NCBI GenBank assembly: GCA_003521845.1
Contig: DPHB01000022.1
Coordinates: forward strand, 4,200 to 23,263
Origin: Oceanospirillaceae bacterium
GTDB taxonomy: Bacteria > Pseudomonadota > Gammaproteobacteria > Pseudomonadales > Balneatricaceae
DNA length: 19,064 nucleotides
Direction: 5' to 3'
Shown in pieces: positions 1 through 7,511 of the stretch; position 1 is the stretch's first letter, and each line of letters opens with the position of its first letter. The position numbers and the translations under genes are program-made. The notes under the pieces are model-generated. The model was not told where the DNA came from. It made no database searches and worked only from the letters and a program-made list of their open reading frames with translations.

Positions 1-39
1 TCGCTGCGCTCGCAATGACGGGAAAGTGGGCTCGCAATG
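1..39. repeat. Partial dispersed palindromic repeat at left edge
   Basis: The first 22 bases closely match the right arm of the repeat at 5341-5363 (shared core CTCGCAATGACGG), and a second CTCGCAATGG copy follows at 31-40. The element is cut by the window edge, so its other arm cannot be seen. It lies just beyond the etfA terminator, in an intergenic position like the copy near trpS. Confidence 0.55.
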
Positions 40-44
40 GCACA

Positions 45-71
45 AAAAAGCCCAGCTTAGCTGGGCTTTTT
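45..71 (-). terminator. Rho-independent terminator of etfBA (probably bidirectional)
   Basis: A perfect 12-bp inverted repeat (45-56 with 60-71, GCCCAGC/GCTGGGC core) with a 3-base loop is flanked by A and T runs on both sides. Read on the minus strand it starts 25 bases after the etfA stop codon and ends in six U, a textbook intrinsic terminator. It could also stop plus-strand transcription from outside the window, since five T close the plus-strand stem. Confidence 0.9.
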
Positions 72-95
72 GTTAGCAGAGTTAGTAAAAACGGC

Positions 96-1025
96 TTATA
101 GCTCGTTTTCTAACTCTGGTACGGCGTCGAACAAGTCGGCAACCAAACCATAGTCAGCCACCTGGAAGATAGGTGCTTCGCTATCTTTGTTGATAGCCAC
201 GATGGTCTTGGAGTCTTTCATGCCCGCCAAGTGCTGGATAGCACCGGAGATACCCACGGCAATGTACAAGTCTGGGGCGATAACCTTACCGGTTTGGCCA
301 ACTTGATAGTCGTTAGGTACAAAGCCTGCGTCAACCGCGGCACGGGATGCGCCTACAGCGGCGCCAAGCTTGTCAGCAACGCGTTCCAGCATAGGGAAGT
401 TGTCACCACTTTGCATACCACGGCCACCAGAAATAACGATGCTGGCAGAAGTCAGCTCAACACGGTCAGATTCAGAAGCAGCAACACCGACAAAGCGAGA
501 CTTGCCAGTGTCAGCAGCAGCAGCCACGTCTTCAACAGTAGCAGAGCCGCCTTCAGCGCTGGCAGCGTCAAACTTGGTAGTACGTACAGTGATTAACTTG
601 ATGCTATCGCTAGACTGAACTTTCGCCATGGCGTTGCCAGCGTAAATTGGACGCTCGAAAGTGTCGGCAGAAATTACGGCACTGATTTCAGAAATCTGGC
701 TGACATCCAAAAGCGCAGCAGCGCGAGGCATAAAGTTCTTACCAAAGGTAGTAGCTGGAGCCAATACGTGGCTGTAGTCAGCGGCGATGCTGATGATTAG
801 GTCGGCCATGTTCTCAGCCATGTAGCCAGTCAAAGAAGCATCGTCAGCGACGCGCACGCGGCTAACACCAGCAACAGCGGCAGCAGCTTGTGCAGCAGCG
901 GCGCAGTCAGAACCAGCAACCAATACGTCGAGGTCACCACCAATTTGTTGTGCAGCAGTGATAGTGTGAAGTGTAGCACCTGCTAGGGCGCCATTTTCGT
1001 GTACTGCAATTACTAATACAGTCAT
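96..1025 (-). CDS. etfA: Electron transfer flavoprotein alpha subunit
   Basis: EtfA pairs with EtfB to make the soluble FAD/AMP-containing ETF, which takes electrons from acyl-CoA and N-methyl-amine dehydrogenases and hands them to the membrane ETF:quinone oxidoreductase. The 309-residue length is normal. The C-terminal FAD-binding domain is clear: SGGRGM near residue 200, the GASRAAVDAG segment, the QVGQTGK stretch, and LYIAVGISGAIQHLAGM, all family signatures. The N-terminal half is alanine-rich and more variable, as usual. The ATG is preceded by AAGGGAG at good spacing and lies 13 bases after etfB, so the two are one operon, in the usual etfB-etfA order. A terminator follows directly. The family call is very safe; which dehydrogenases use it is inferred from the upstream neighbour. 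Confidence 0.97.
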   Translation of the reverse strand: MTVLVIAVHENGALAGATLHTITAAQQIGGDLDVLVAGSDCAAAAQAAAAVAGVSRVRVADDASLTGYMAENMADLIISIAADYSHVLAPATTFGKNFMPRAAALLDVSQISEISAVISADTFERPIYAGNAMAKVQSSDSIKLITVRTTKFDAASAEGGSATVEDVAAAADTGKSRFVGVAASESDRVELTSASIVISGGRGMQSGDNFPMLERVADKLGAAVGASRAAVDAGFVPNDYQVGQTGKVIAPDLYIAVGISGAIQHLAGMKDSKTIVAINKDSEAPIFQVADYGLVADLFDAVPELENEL

Positions 1026-1038
1026 GCTATATGCTCCC

Positions 1039-1788
1039 TTAGATAACCTTGGCTTCGTTTTTCAACTTGTTAACCAACTCAGATACGGATTCAACCAATA
1101 CGCCAGCATCGCGGGCAGGTGGTTCCATAACTTCTAGCGTGGTCATACGGTTGGCTGTGTCTAGACCTAGGTCAGCCAAAGCTTTCTTGTCTAGTGGTTT
1201 ACGCTTGGCTTTCATTACGTTTGGTAGAGAAGCGTAGCGTGGCTCGTTTAGACGCAAGTCAACGGTTACAACCGCTGGCATGTTTACGTCGATAGACTCA
1301 AGGCCAGCGTCAACTTCACGGGTTACCTTAGCAGTGTCGCCGTTGATTTCTAGCTTGGAAGCAAAAGTAGCTTGTGGCCAGTCCAAAAGGGCAGATAGCA
1401 TCTGACCAGTTTGGTTGCAGTCATCATCGATAGCTTGCTTGCCAACCATTACCAGGTTTGGTTGCTCTTCATCAACGATTGCCTTAAAGATCTTGGCGAT
1501 GGCCAAAGGCTCTAGCGTTTCGTCAGTTTGTACCAAGATGGCACGGTCAGCACCGAGTGCTAAAGCGTTGCGCAAGGTTTCTTCAGATTTTGCTGCACCA
1601 ATAGATAGGGCAACGATTTCTTCAACGGTACCTGCTTCCTTAAGACGAATCGCTTCTTCAACAGCGTTTTCATCAAAAGGGTTCATGGTCATTTTGGCAT
1701 TGGTCAGGTCGATACCGGTTTTGTCCGCATTGACACGGGCTTTCACCTGAGGGTCAAGGACGCGCTTGACGCCAACTAGTACTTTCAT
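1039..1788 (-). CDS. etfB: Electron transfer flavoprotein beta subunit
   Basis: This is the beta subunit of ETF, which binds AMP and helps dock partner dehydrogenases. The 249-residue length is typical. Seen in the sequence: an N-terminal MKVLVGVKRVLDP start, the MNPFDENAVEEAIRLKE segment, and the EtfB signature around residues 155-185 (VTREVDAGLE, then PAVVTVDLRLNEPRY). The C-terminal EVMEPPARDAGV matches the partner-recognition and anchor region of the family. The Shine-Dalgarno sequence is weak (GAG about 9 bases upstream). The gene is separated from the dehydrogenase upstream by 235 bp carrying two inverted repeats and a candidate promoter, so etfBA may be transcribed both on its own and by read-through. 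Confidence 0.97.
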   Translation of the reverse strand: MKVLVGVKRVLDPQVKARVNADKTGIDLTNAKMTMNPFDENAVEEAIRLKEAGTVEEIVALSIGAAKSEETLRNALALGADRAILVQTDETLEPLAIAKIFKAIVDEEQPNLVMVGKQAIDDDCNQTGQMLSALLDWPQATFASKLEINGDTAKVTREVDAGLESIDVNMPAVVTVDLRLNEPRYASLPNVMKAKRKPLDKKALADLGLDTANRMTTLEVMEPPARDAGVLVESVSELVNKLKNEAKVI

Positions 1789-1820
1789 GGACGTGATCTC
1801 ATGTAAAAAGTTAGAAAACC

Positions 1821-1851
1821 GATTAGTTTTTTAATAGTTATAAAACTAATC
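1821..1851. repeat. Inverted repeat overlapping candidate etfBA -10
   Basis: The arms GATTAGTTTT (1821-1830) and AAAACTAATC (1842-1851) are perfectly complementary over 10 bp around an 11-base AT-rich centre. It has no G+C-rich stem or T-run pattern of a terminator. It overlaps the proposed minus-strand -10 hexamer at 1837-1842, so an operator role is plausible but unproven. Confidence 0.6.
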
Positions 1852-1866
1852 CTACATTTTTGACCA
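1837..1866 (-). promoter_or_regulatory. Candidate sigma70-type promoter for etfBA
   Basis: On the minus strand there is TGGTCA (1866-1861, four of six matches to the -35 consensus), an 18-base spacer and TATAAC (1842-1837, five of six to the -10 consensus). Transcription would start about 40 bases upstream of the etfB ATG. Each hexamer lies inside or at the end of one inverted repeat. This is a pattern match in AT-rich DNA and should be treated as tentative. Confidence 0.35.
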
Positions 1867-1892
1867 GCAGATTAAAGTTATTCTGCTGGTCA
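1861..1892. repeat. Inverted repeat upstream of etfB
   Basis: TGACCAGCAGA (1861-1871) and TCTGCTGGTCA (1882-1892) are perfect 11-bp inverted arms around a 10-base centre. Neither strand has a T-run directly after the stem (minus strand continues AAAAATG, plus strand TCTTAAAA), so it is not a standard intrinsic terminator. Its position at the -35 of the candidate etfBA promoter suggests a regulator-binding site or an RNA hairpin at the 3' end of the upstream transcript. Confidence 0.65.
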
Positions 1893-2023
1893 TCTTAAAA
1901 ACAGCTTAATTGTGCAGTGTTAAAGCGATTCACTCAAACGAATTTTTGTGATCTATAGATGAAAAAAATAATTCTACACTTCTATAGTCTCGCTCTTGCG
2001 CCGCACAATATACCTATAAATGC

Positions 2024-4549
2024 TTACGCACGCAATTTGATATTTGTAGGGTCGTACGGTGACTCTTCAACCACGGTTGCTTGGTATAGGTCTCCCAAAA
2101 TTTCAATTTGCAGTTCCGTACCGATAGCTGCAAGATCCGGGGTCACCATACCTAGCGCCAAGGACTTGTTTACACGCCAGCCGAAACCACCAGAAGTCGC
2201 ACGGCCAACTAGCTCGCCATCCTTGTAGATAGCTTCGGAGCCACGGGCGTCGGCGTCAGTGACACCATGTACTTCTAAAGTAACAAAGGCGTTCTTAGCG
2301 CCGCGTTCTTCCCATGCAATAAGGGCTTCTTTACCGATAAAGTCTTGTTCTTTGTCCAAACGTACAAAGCGTCCCAAGGCGGATTCCATAGCCGAGTATT
2401 CGATGGACATTTCACGTGGGATCAAACGGTAAGACTTCTCTAGACGCATGCAATCCATGGCACGAATACCAAATGGCTTAATGTTGAACTCTTCACCGGC
2501 CTTCATGATTTGATCGAAAATGTAGTTTTGCATTTCGATCGGGTGGTGTAGTTCCCAACCTAGCTCACCAACGAAGTTCACGCGCAAAGCTTCAGCCGTG
2601 GCGTAACCAACGTTGATCTTCTTACCCGTTAGCCACTTGAAGCTGTCGTTAGACAAGTTGGTGTCAGTAAGCTTCTGTAGTAGGTCACGAGACTTAGGAC
2701 CAGCAATAACCAAAACGCCTGTGTTGGTAGTAACACGTTGTACGTCAACACTACCGTCCGTAGGCTTAAGCTTAAACAGGTAATCGTGATCGTGGGTTTC
2801 AAAGGCGCCAGCAGAGACTAGGTAGTAGCTTTGTGGGCCTGTCTTGTAAACCGTGAATTCAGCACGTACACCACCGTTAAGGGTGAGCATGTGTACCAAA
2901 GCAATACGGCCAATGGCCTTTGGCATCTTGTTAGCAAAGATGCTTTCCAACCAGGCTTCAGCACCTGGGCCCTTGACAATCGCTTTAGCGAAAGCGGACA
3001 TGTCTAGCACACCAACGTGTTCTTCAACGTGCTTACATTCGTTGCCAACAAACTCATGGTAGTTAGAACGACGGAAGGAGTTCTTCTCAACGATACGGCC
3101 ATCTTCTAGCGGCTCGGAGAAATTCTGGTTCCATAGCACGTCGGCTACATCATCAGTTTGTAGCTCTTCAGCAGTAAGGGCGTAGTCTTTACTTGGCATA
3201 AACCAGTTTGGACGTTCCCACCCATAAACAGAACCAAATACCGCGCCAAGTTCCTTCATACGGTCGTAGCAAGGTGTGGTCTTTAATGGGCGCGCCGCTT
3301 CACGTTCTTCATCTGGGTAGTGAGTGGTAAATACGTTAGCGTAAGCTTCTTCGTTCTTCTCTTTCAAGTAACCACGGGTGGCGTAAGGACCAAAGCGACG
3401 TGGGTCTACACCCATCATGTCTACCGTAGGTTCACCGTCTACCATCCATTCGGCTAGCTGCCAACCAGCACCACCGGCGGCGGTGATACCGAAGGAGTGA
3501 CCTTCGTTCAGCCAGAAGCCTTTAAGGCCTGGAGCTGGGCCAACAATGGGGTTGCCGTCAGGCGTGTAAGCAATAGCACCATTGTAAACTTCTTTCACAC
3601 CCACTTCGGCAAAACCAGGTACACGGTTCATGCAGAATTCGATGTGCGGCATCAAACGGTCTAGTTCTTCGTTAAACAGTTCGTATTCACAGTCATCCGC
3701 CGGGCCGTCAACGTAACATACAGGGGCGCCTTTTTCGTATGGGCCTAGCAGTAAACCACCAGCCTCTTCACGTAGGTAGTAACCACCATCTGATTCACGC
3801 AATACACCCATTTCCGGTAGACCTTGCTTCTTACGCTCAAGGATTTCTGGGTGTGGCTCGGTAACGATAAACTGGTGTTCAACTGGAATTACCGGGATAT
3901 CCAAGCCAACCATCTCGCCAGTCTTACGTGCAAAAGAACCCGTACAGGAAACCACATGCTCACAAGCAATGTCACCCTTATCGGTCTTTACTATCCAAGT
4001 GCCGTCAATTTGCTGCTCGATGGCTTCTACGGTGGTATAGCGGTATATTTCTGCACCCATGTTACGGGCGCCAGCACAAAGTGCTTGCGTTAGGTCGGCT
4101 GGTTGAATATAACCATCGTCTGGATGCTGGATAGCACCTAACAAGCCTTCTGTATTACACATTGGCCAAACTTCTTTGATTTCTTCAGGAGTTAGAAACT
4201 TAGCTTCAACACCAACAGTTTTGGCCACGCCGGAGTAGTACTTATACTCGTCCATGCGATATTCGCAGTTGGCCAAACGGATGTTGGACACCACAGAGAA
4301 ACCCACATTCATGCCAGTTTCTTCTTGCAACTCATGATAGAAGTCGACAGAGTATTGGTGTAGCTTACCTACGGAGTAGCTCATATTAAACAGCGGCAAC
4401 AAGCCCGCAGCATGCCAAGTTGAACCAGACGTAAGTTCCTTACGCTCCACCATTACTACATCACTCCAGCCTTTTTTGGCTAGATGATACAAAGTACCCG
4501 CACCTACGGCGCCACCACCGATAACTACAACTTTTGCAGATGATTTCAT
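2024..4549 (-). CDS. FAD-dependent N-methyl-amine dehydrogenase with GcvT domain (dimethylglycine/sarcosine dehydrogenase family)
   Basis: This 841-residue protein has the two-part build of dimethylglycine and sarcosine dehydrogenases. Residues 6-18 form the FAD dinucleotide fold (VVVIGGGAVGAG), and GSTWHAAGL at 42-50 contains His46, the position that carries covalently bound FAD in the mammalian enzymes. A DAO-type oxidase domain runs to about residue 375, then a short linker domain, then a GcvT-type folate-binding domain (about 430-715) and GcvT C-terminal barrel (about 730-835; RATSGGFGWRVNKSLALGMV). The family oxidatively removes a methyl group, passes the one-carbon unit to tetrahydrofolate and the electrons to ETF, which fits etfBA directly downstream. 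No signal peptide is seen, so it is probably cytosolic. The start has GGAGA 10 bases upstream. The exact substrate (dimethylglycine, sarcosine or another N-methyl compound) cannot be fixed from sequence alone. Confidence 0.88.
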   Translation of the reverse strand: MKSSAKVVVIGGGAVGAGTLYHLAKKGWSDVVMVERKELTSGSTWHAAGLLPLFNMSYSVGKLHQYSVDFYHELQEETGMNVGFSVVSNIRLANCEYRMDEYKYYSGVAKTVGVEAKFLTPEEIKEVWPMCNTEGLLGAIQHPDDGYIQPADLTQALCAGARNMGAEIYRYTTVEAIEQQIDGTWIVKTDKGDIACEHVVSCTGSFARKTGEMVGLDIPVIPVEHQFIVTEPHPEILERKKQGLPEMGVLRESDGGYYLREEAGGLLLGPYEKGAPVCYVDGPADDCEYELFNEELDRLMPHIEFCMNRVPGFAEVGVKEVYNGAIAYTPDGNPIVGPAPGLKGFWLNEGHSFGITAAGGAGWQLAEWMVDGEPTVDMMGVDPRRFGPYATRGYLKEKNEEAYANVFTTHYPDEEREAARPLKTTPCYDRMKELGAVFGSVYGWERPNWFMPSKDYALTAEELQTDDVADVLWNQNFSEPLEDGRIVEKNSFRRSNYHEFVGNECKHVEEHVGVLDMSAFAKAIVKGPGAEAWLESIFANKMPKAIGRIALVHMLTLNGGVRAEFTVYKTGPQSYYLVSAGAFETHDHDYLFKLKPTDGSVDVQRVTTNTGVLVIAGPKSRDLLQKLTDTNLSNDSFKWLTGKKINVGYATAEALRVNFVGELGWELHHPIEMQNYIFDQIMKAGEEFNIKPFGIRAMDCMRLEKSYRLIPREMSIEYSAMESALGRFVRLDKEQDFIGKEALIAWEERGAKNAFVTLEVHGVTDADARGSEAIYKDGELVGRATSGGFGWRVNKSLALGMVTPDLAAIGTELQIEILGDLYQATVVEESPYDPTNIKLRA

Positions 4550-4735
4550 GGATTGCTTTCTCCAGAAGATAGATTATTTACGCTATGGCAGGCTTGCCAA
4601 TTAGCATGATATCGAAAGCAGGAATGCTACAGGGCAGGCGGGGGCTAGGCTTATCAGAATACGACGCTCAATCACAGTTGAAGTGACGCGGTCTAGTTAG
4701 TAGTTGTTGCTGCTCGTAATCACTTATCCCTGTGT

Positions 4736-5209
4736 CTAGAAGCGACAGCTGGATTGCTGCCTCTTTGCCAAGTATTGCTGATGATACTCTTCGGCTAACC
4801 AGTAGGTTTGCGCAGGCTCAATAGCGGTGACGATGGGTGCTGCAGCATGGTTACTGTTTTGCAGTTGTTGCATGACCGCCTGGGCTTCAATCTGCTGCTC
4901 TGGCGAATGATAAAAAACCACGGAACGATATTGTGTGCCTATGTCAGGACCTTGGCGGTTTAAAGTAGTCGGATCATGGTTGGCCCAAAACAAATGCAGT
5001 AATTGTTCGTAGCTAATGGTGCCGGCAGCAAATTCTATCTGCATGACTTCAACATGATCGGTTGCGCCAGTACACACTTCTTGGTAGCTAGGGTTTGGCT
5101 TTGGCCCGCCCATATAACCTACACTGGTTTTCATTACCCCAGGTTGTTGGGCAAATAATGCTTCTACGCCCCAAAAACATCCGGCCCCAAAGGTAGCTGT
5201 TTGTAACAT
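4736..5209 (-). CDS. msrA: Peptide methionine-S-sulfoxide reductase
   Basis: MsrA reduces the S-epimer of methionine sulfoxide in proteins and free methionine, repairing oxidative damage with thioredoxin as usual reductant. The catalytic motif GCFWG is at residues 10-14 with Cys11 as nucleophile. SVGYMGG, the EVCTGATDHVEV block with Cys46, and LLHLFWANHDPTT follow in the family order, and Cys155 near the C-terminus (SSCRF) is a likely resolving cysteine. At 157 residues it is a compact form, without the N-terminal extension of the E. coli enzyme. It has its own leader with GAGG 9 bases before ATG. It lies 186 bp upstream of the dehydrogenase on the same strand, a gap long enough that the two may be independent units. 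Confidence 0.96.
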   Translation of the reverse strand: MLQTATFGAGCFWGVEALFAQQPGVMKTSVGYMGGPKPNPSYQEVCTGATDHVEVMQIEFAAGTISYEQLLHLFWANHDPTTLNRQGPDIGTQYRSVVFYHSPEQQIEAQAVMQQLQNSNHAAAPIVTAIEPAQTYWLAEEYHQQYLAKRQQSSCRF

Positions 5210-5250
5210 GTTTACGTCCTCGTTTTGTGTAATTGGTGATTATTACTAGG

Positions 5251-5361
5251 TCATTGCGAGTCTTCATACATTATGTCGTTGCGAGCCGTAGGCGAAGCAA
5301 TCTCTTTCAGACCGCACTTTGTCTGCTAGAGGTTGCCACGTCGCTTCGCTCCTCGCAATGA
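5251..5361. repeat. Palindromic dispersed repeat element (REP/MITE-like)
   Basis: The element is bounded by TCATTGCGAG (5251-5260) and its exact reverse complement CTCGCAATGA (5352-5361). A second left-arm copy, TCGTTGCGAG, lies at 5276-5285. GGCGAAGCAATCTCT (5291-5305) faces AGAGGTTGCCACGTCGCTTC (5328-5347) as imperfect inner arms, so the whole can fold into a long imperfect hairpin. A related fragment is at positions 1-39. Similar 'CATTGCGAG...GCGAAGCAATCTC' intergenic repeats are, from memory, found in many bacterial genomes. No open reading frame and no clear target duplication is visible. It sits between divergent msrA and trpS, just upstream of the trpS promoter. Confidence 0.7.
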
Positions 5362-5389
5362 CGGAGCAATAACTCTATGTCGTAGGATA

Positions 5390-5418
5390 TTAGCACGCTG
5401 ATAAAAGCCGTGTATAAT
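5390..5418 (+). promoter_or_regulatory. Sigma70 promoter for trpS
   Basis: TTAGCA (5390-5395, four of six matches to -35), a 17-base spacer and a perfect TATAAT (5413-5418) predict a transcription start near 5425. This rules out the upstream in-frame start at 5410 and supports translation from 5464, giving a leader of about 40 bases. I see no tryptophan-rich leader peptide or T-box. Confidence 0.7.
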
Positions 5419-5463
5419 GTTGTATCGACAGTTTTTACTTCCTATTTTATCAAGATCAATAAT

Positions 5464-6780
5464 ATGTCAGCCAAGCAACGTGTATTAACCGGTATTACAA
5501 CCTCAGGAACACCTCATTTAGGTAATTATTTAGGCGCTTTGAAGCCTGCTATTGCAGCTAGTCAAGACCTGCAAAATGATAGTTTTTACTTCATGGCAGA
5601 CTATCATGCTTTGATTAAGTGCCAAGATCCACAAACCGTTCACCGCTCTTGTCGTGATATTGCGGCTATCTGGCTAGCCTTAGGCTTGGACACGGATCGC
5701 GCTACCTTTTATCGACAGTCGGATATTCCAGAAATACCGCAGTTGACCTGGTTGCTAACCTGCATGACGCCTAAAGGCATGATGAACCGTGCTCATGCCT
5801 ATAAAGCCTCCGTAGACGAAAACAATCGTCAAGGCAATCCGGATGTTGATGATGGCGTGAGCATGGGGTTGTTTAGCTACCCAGTGCTGATGGCCGCTGA
5901 TATCTTGATGTTTAATGCGCATCAGGTGCCTGTCGGTAAAGATCAGATTCAACACATAGAAATGTGCCGCGATATAGCGGCACGTTTCAATCATACCTTT
6001 GGTGAGCACTTTGTGCTGCCTGAAGCCATGGTAGAAGAAGGTGACTCTAAGATATTGTCAGGCCTTGATGGCCGTAAAATGAGTAAGAGTTATGGCAACA
6101 TTATTCCTTTATTTGCACCTGCTGATGAGCTTAAGCGCTTAATTGGCCAAATCAAGACCAATAGTTTGGCACCGGGTGAGGCGAAAGATCCTGATACTTG
6201 TACCTTGTTTGAAACCTATGCCGCCTTTGCTAGCAACGCCGAAGCGGACGCCATGCGTGTCCGCTATGCCGAAGGTATTGGCTGGGGTGATATGAAACGG
6301 GAACTTTTTGAGTACCTTGATGATCACTTACAAGAAGCACGTGGTAACTATAACCGCATTATCGCCGACCCCGCTTACATTGAAGCTGAATTACAAAAGG
6401 GCGCTCGTAAAGCGCGTGAATATACCGCACCATTTATGGATCGCTTGCGTGCTTCTGTAGGCATCATGCCATTGGATAGCCAAGTGCAGGTTAGTGTTGC
6501 TGCCAGTAAAGTAAAGAAAGAGCTAACGGCAGAAGAACAAGCCAAAGCAGATGCGGGTAAGGCACGGGCCATGGCTATTGCTAAACAGCGTGAAGATGAA
6601 GCGCAGGCTGCAGTGGATGGCAAGGTGGCAGCTATTAAAGATCAATGGCAAGTGCAAGGAGGCAGTGCAGATGTGTTGGCGGAACTAACTGCGCAGCTTG
6701 AAGTAGAGGTTAGCCAAGCCAAGAAGAAACAACGTAAGCAGTTGCAGCAAGTTTTGGCAGCGGTACAGGCGCTAGCCTAA
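5464..6780 (+). CDS. trpS: Tryptophanyl-tRNA synthetase, long form
   Basis: This class I aminoacyl-tRNA synthetase charges tRNA-Trp. The HIGH-type motif is PHLGN at residues 17-21 and the KMSKS signature is at 205-209 (GRKMSKSYGN); LMAADILMF and VPVGKDQIQH are the typical substrate-pocket segments. The frame is open further upstream, but the start at 5464 is chosen because translation from there begins directly with the conserved RVLTGITTSGTPHLGN and the promoter overlaps the upstream extension. The 438 residues exceed the roughly 334 of E. coli TrpS: residues from about 345 form a charged, Ala/Lys/Gln-rich, probably helical tail. Pseudomonas-type TrpS is of similar length, so the tail is a lineage feature rather than a fusion error. 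The stop codon is 26 bp before the response regulator gene, suggesting co-transcription. Confidence 0.97.
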   Translation: MSAKQRVLTGITTSGTPHLGNYLGALKPAIAASQDLQNDSFYFMADYHALIKCQDPQTVHRSCRDIAAIWLALGLDTDRATFYRQSDIPEIPQLTWLLTCMTPKGMMNRAHAYKASVDENNRQGNPDVDDGVSMGLFSYPVLMAADILMFNAHQVPVGKDQIQHIEMCRDIAARFNHTFGEHFVLPEAMVEEGDSKILSGLDGRKMSKSYGNIIPLFAPADELKRLIGQIKTNSLAPGEAKDPDTCTLFETYAAFASNAEADAMRVRYAEGIGWGDMKRELFEYLDDHLQEARGNYNRIIADPAYIEAELQKGARKAREYTAPFMDRLRASVGIMPLDSQVQVSVAASKVKKELTAEEQAKADAGKARAMAIAKQREDEAQAAVDGKVAAIKDQWQVQGGSADVLAELTAQLEVEVSQAKKKQRKQLQQVLAAVQALA

Positions 6781-6806
6781 TATAGAGCAGGAATTAGGAG
6801 GCTAGC

Positions 6807-7511
6807 ATGGCCAAGCATATCGTTATTGTCGAAGATGACGCCGATCAGCGCGAAAATTATCAGGTTGCTCTTGAGCAGCGTGGTTATAAAGTCACGGCCT
6901 ATGCTAGTAAAGAGTCTGCGCAAGAAGGTTTAATGCAGGTGAAACCTGATTTGGTTATCTTGGATATTATTATGCAAGATAACATCGATGCGGGTTTTCA
7001 ATTGTGTAGCGATATTCTCAAGCGCTTTCCGCATATCCCAATTCTATTTTTGACCGAACGGGTGGAAGAAATAGACCGTATTATTGGTTTGCGTATGGGG
7101 GCTTGGGATTATCAGCCCAAGCCAGTCTCGCTTGGATTTTTGGCGGAAAAGGTGGCGACGTTATTGCGCCTTAGTGATATTCGTGATGCCCCAGCGGAAG
7201 TGGAACAGAGTGTGCGCCAAGTGGGTTCGCTGCGGTTGTTAGAGGAAAGCCGTTTGGCGCAGTGGAATGGTAAAGACATAGAAGGCTTAACGCTCACTGA
7301 ATTTCGTATGTTGGAAGCTCTTACGCGTCGTCCAGGCCACATTGTTACCTATGATGTATTGGCGCAGGCTACGCATCAGCATTATGTGTCCAACAACACC
7401 ATCAGTACCCATATTCGTAATATCAAGCGTAAGATCAAAAACTTGGACCATGGCTTTGATGCTATCAAGTCTGAGTATGGATTGGGCTATCGATGGCCGG
7501 ATAATAGCTAG
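6807..7511 (+). CDS. pdsR: OmpR/PhoB-type response regulator, PdsR-like (dedicated sortase system)
   Basis: Cytoplasmic DNA-binding regulator of 234 residues. The receiver domain (1-120) has the acidic pair Asp10/Asp11, phosphoacceptor Asp53, Thr83 and Lys105. A winged-helix output domain fills about 135-232 (LTLTEFRMLEALTRRPG, then NTISTHIRNIKRKIK and SEYGLGYRW). The segment after the phosphoacceptor, DIIMQDNIDAGFQLC, and the later GLRMGAWDYQPKPVS resemble, from memory, PdsR of the proteobacterial dedicated sortase system (TIGR03787) more than generic PhoB/OmpR. The start has a very strong AGGAGG (6796-6801) 5 bases upstream. Its stop overlaps the kinase start by one base (TAGTG), so the pair is translationally coupled. 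Being a PhoB/OmpR-class regulator is certain; the Pds assignment is likely but not proven, and its target genes are unknown. Confidence 0.8.
   Translation: MAKHIVIVEDDADQRENYQVALEQRGYKVTAYASKESAQEGLMQVKPDLVILDIIMQDNIDAGFQLCSDILKRFPHIPILFLTERVEEIDRIIGLRMGAWDYQPKPVSLGFLAEKVATLLRLSDIRDAPAEVEQSVRQVGSLRLLEESRLAQWNGKDIEGLTLTEFRMLEALTRRPGHIVTYDVLAQATHQHYVSNNTISTHIRNIKRKIKNLDHGFDAIKSEYGLGYRWPDNS

Noticed and set aside
231..618. Two plus-strand open frames opposite etfA
   Set aside because: Composition mirrors the alanine-rich etfA coding strand; low-complexity Ser/Ala products with no motifs.
1861..1892. Inverted repeat read as an intrinsic terminator of the dehydrogenase gene
   Set aside because: No U-tract follows the stem on either strand and it is more than 130 bases beyond the stop codon.
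1959..2228. 89-codon plus-strand open frame at the dehydrogenase 3' end
   Set aside because: Most of it overlaps antisense to the GcvT C-terminal domain, it has no Shine-Dalgarno sequence, and the product shows no recognisable domain.
4550..4735. Possible glycine or other riboswitch in the leader of the dehydrogenase gene
   Set aside because: Only small hairpins such as TGGCA/TGCCA near 4585-4598 are seen; no conserved glycine aptamer core could be recognised.
5251..5361. CRISPR-like or tRNA-like structure in the msrA-trpS gap
   Set aside because: There is no regular repeat-spacer pattern, no cloverleaf and no CCA-proximal T-arm sequence; the inverted arms fit a dispersed palindromic repeat.
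5410..5463. In-frame upstream extension of trpS
   Set aside because: It begins inside the -10 region of the promoter and precedes the predicted transcription start; family similarity starts at 5464.
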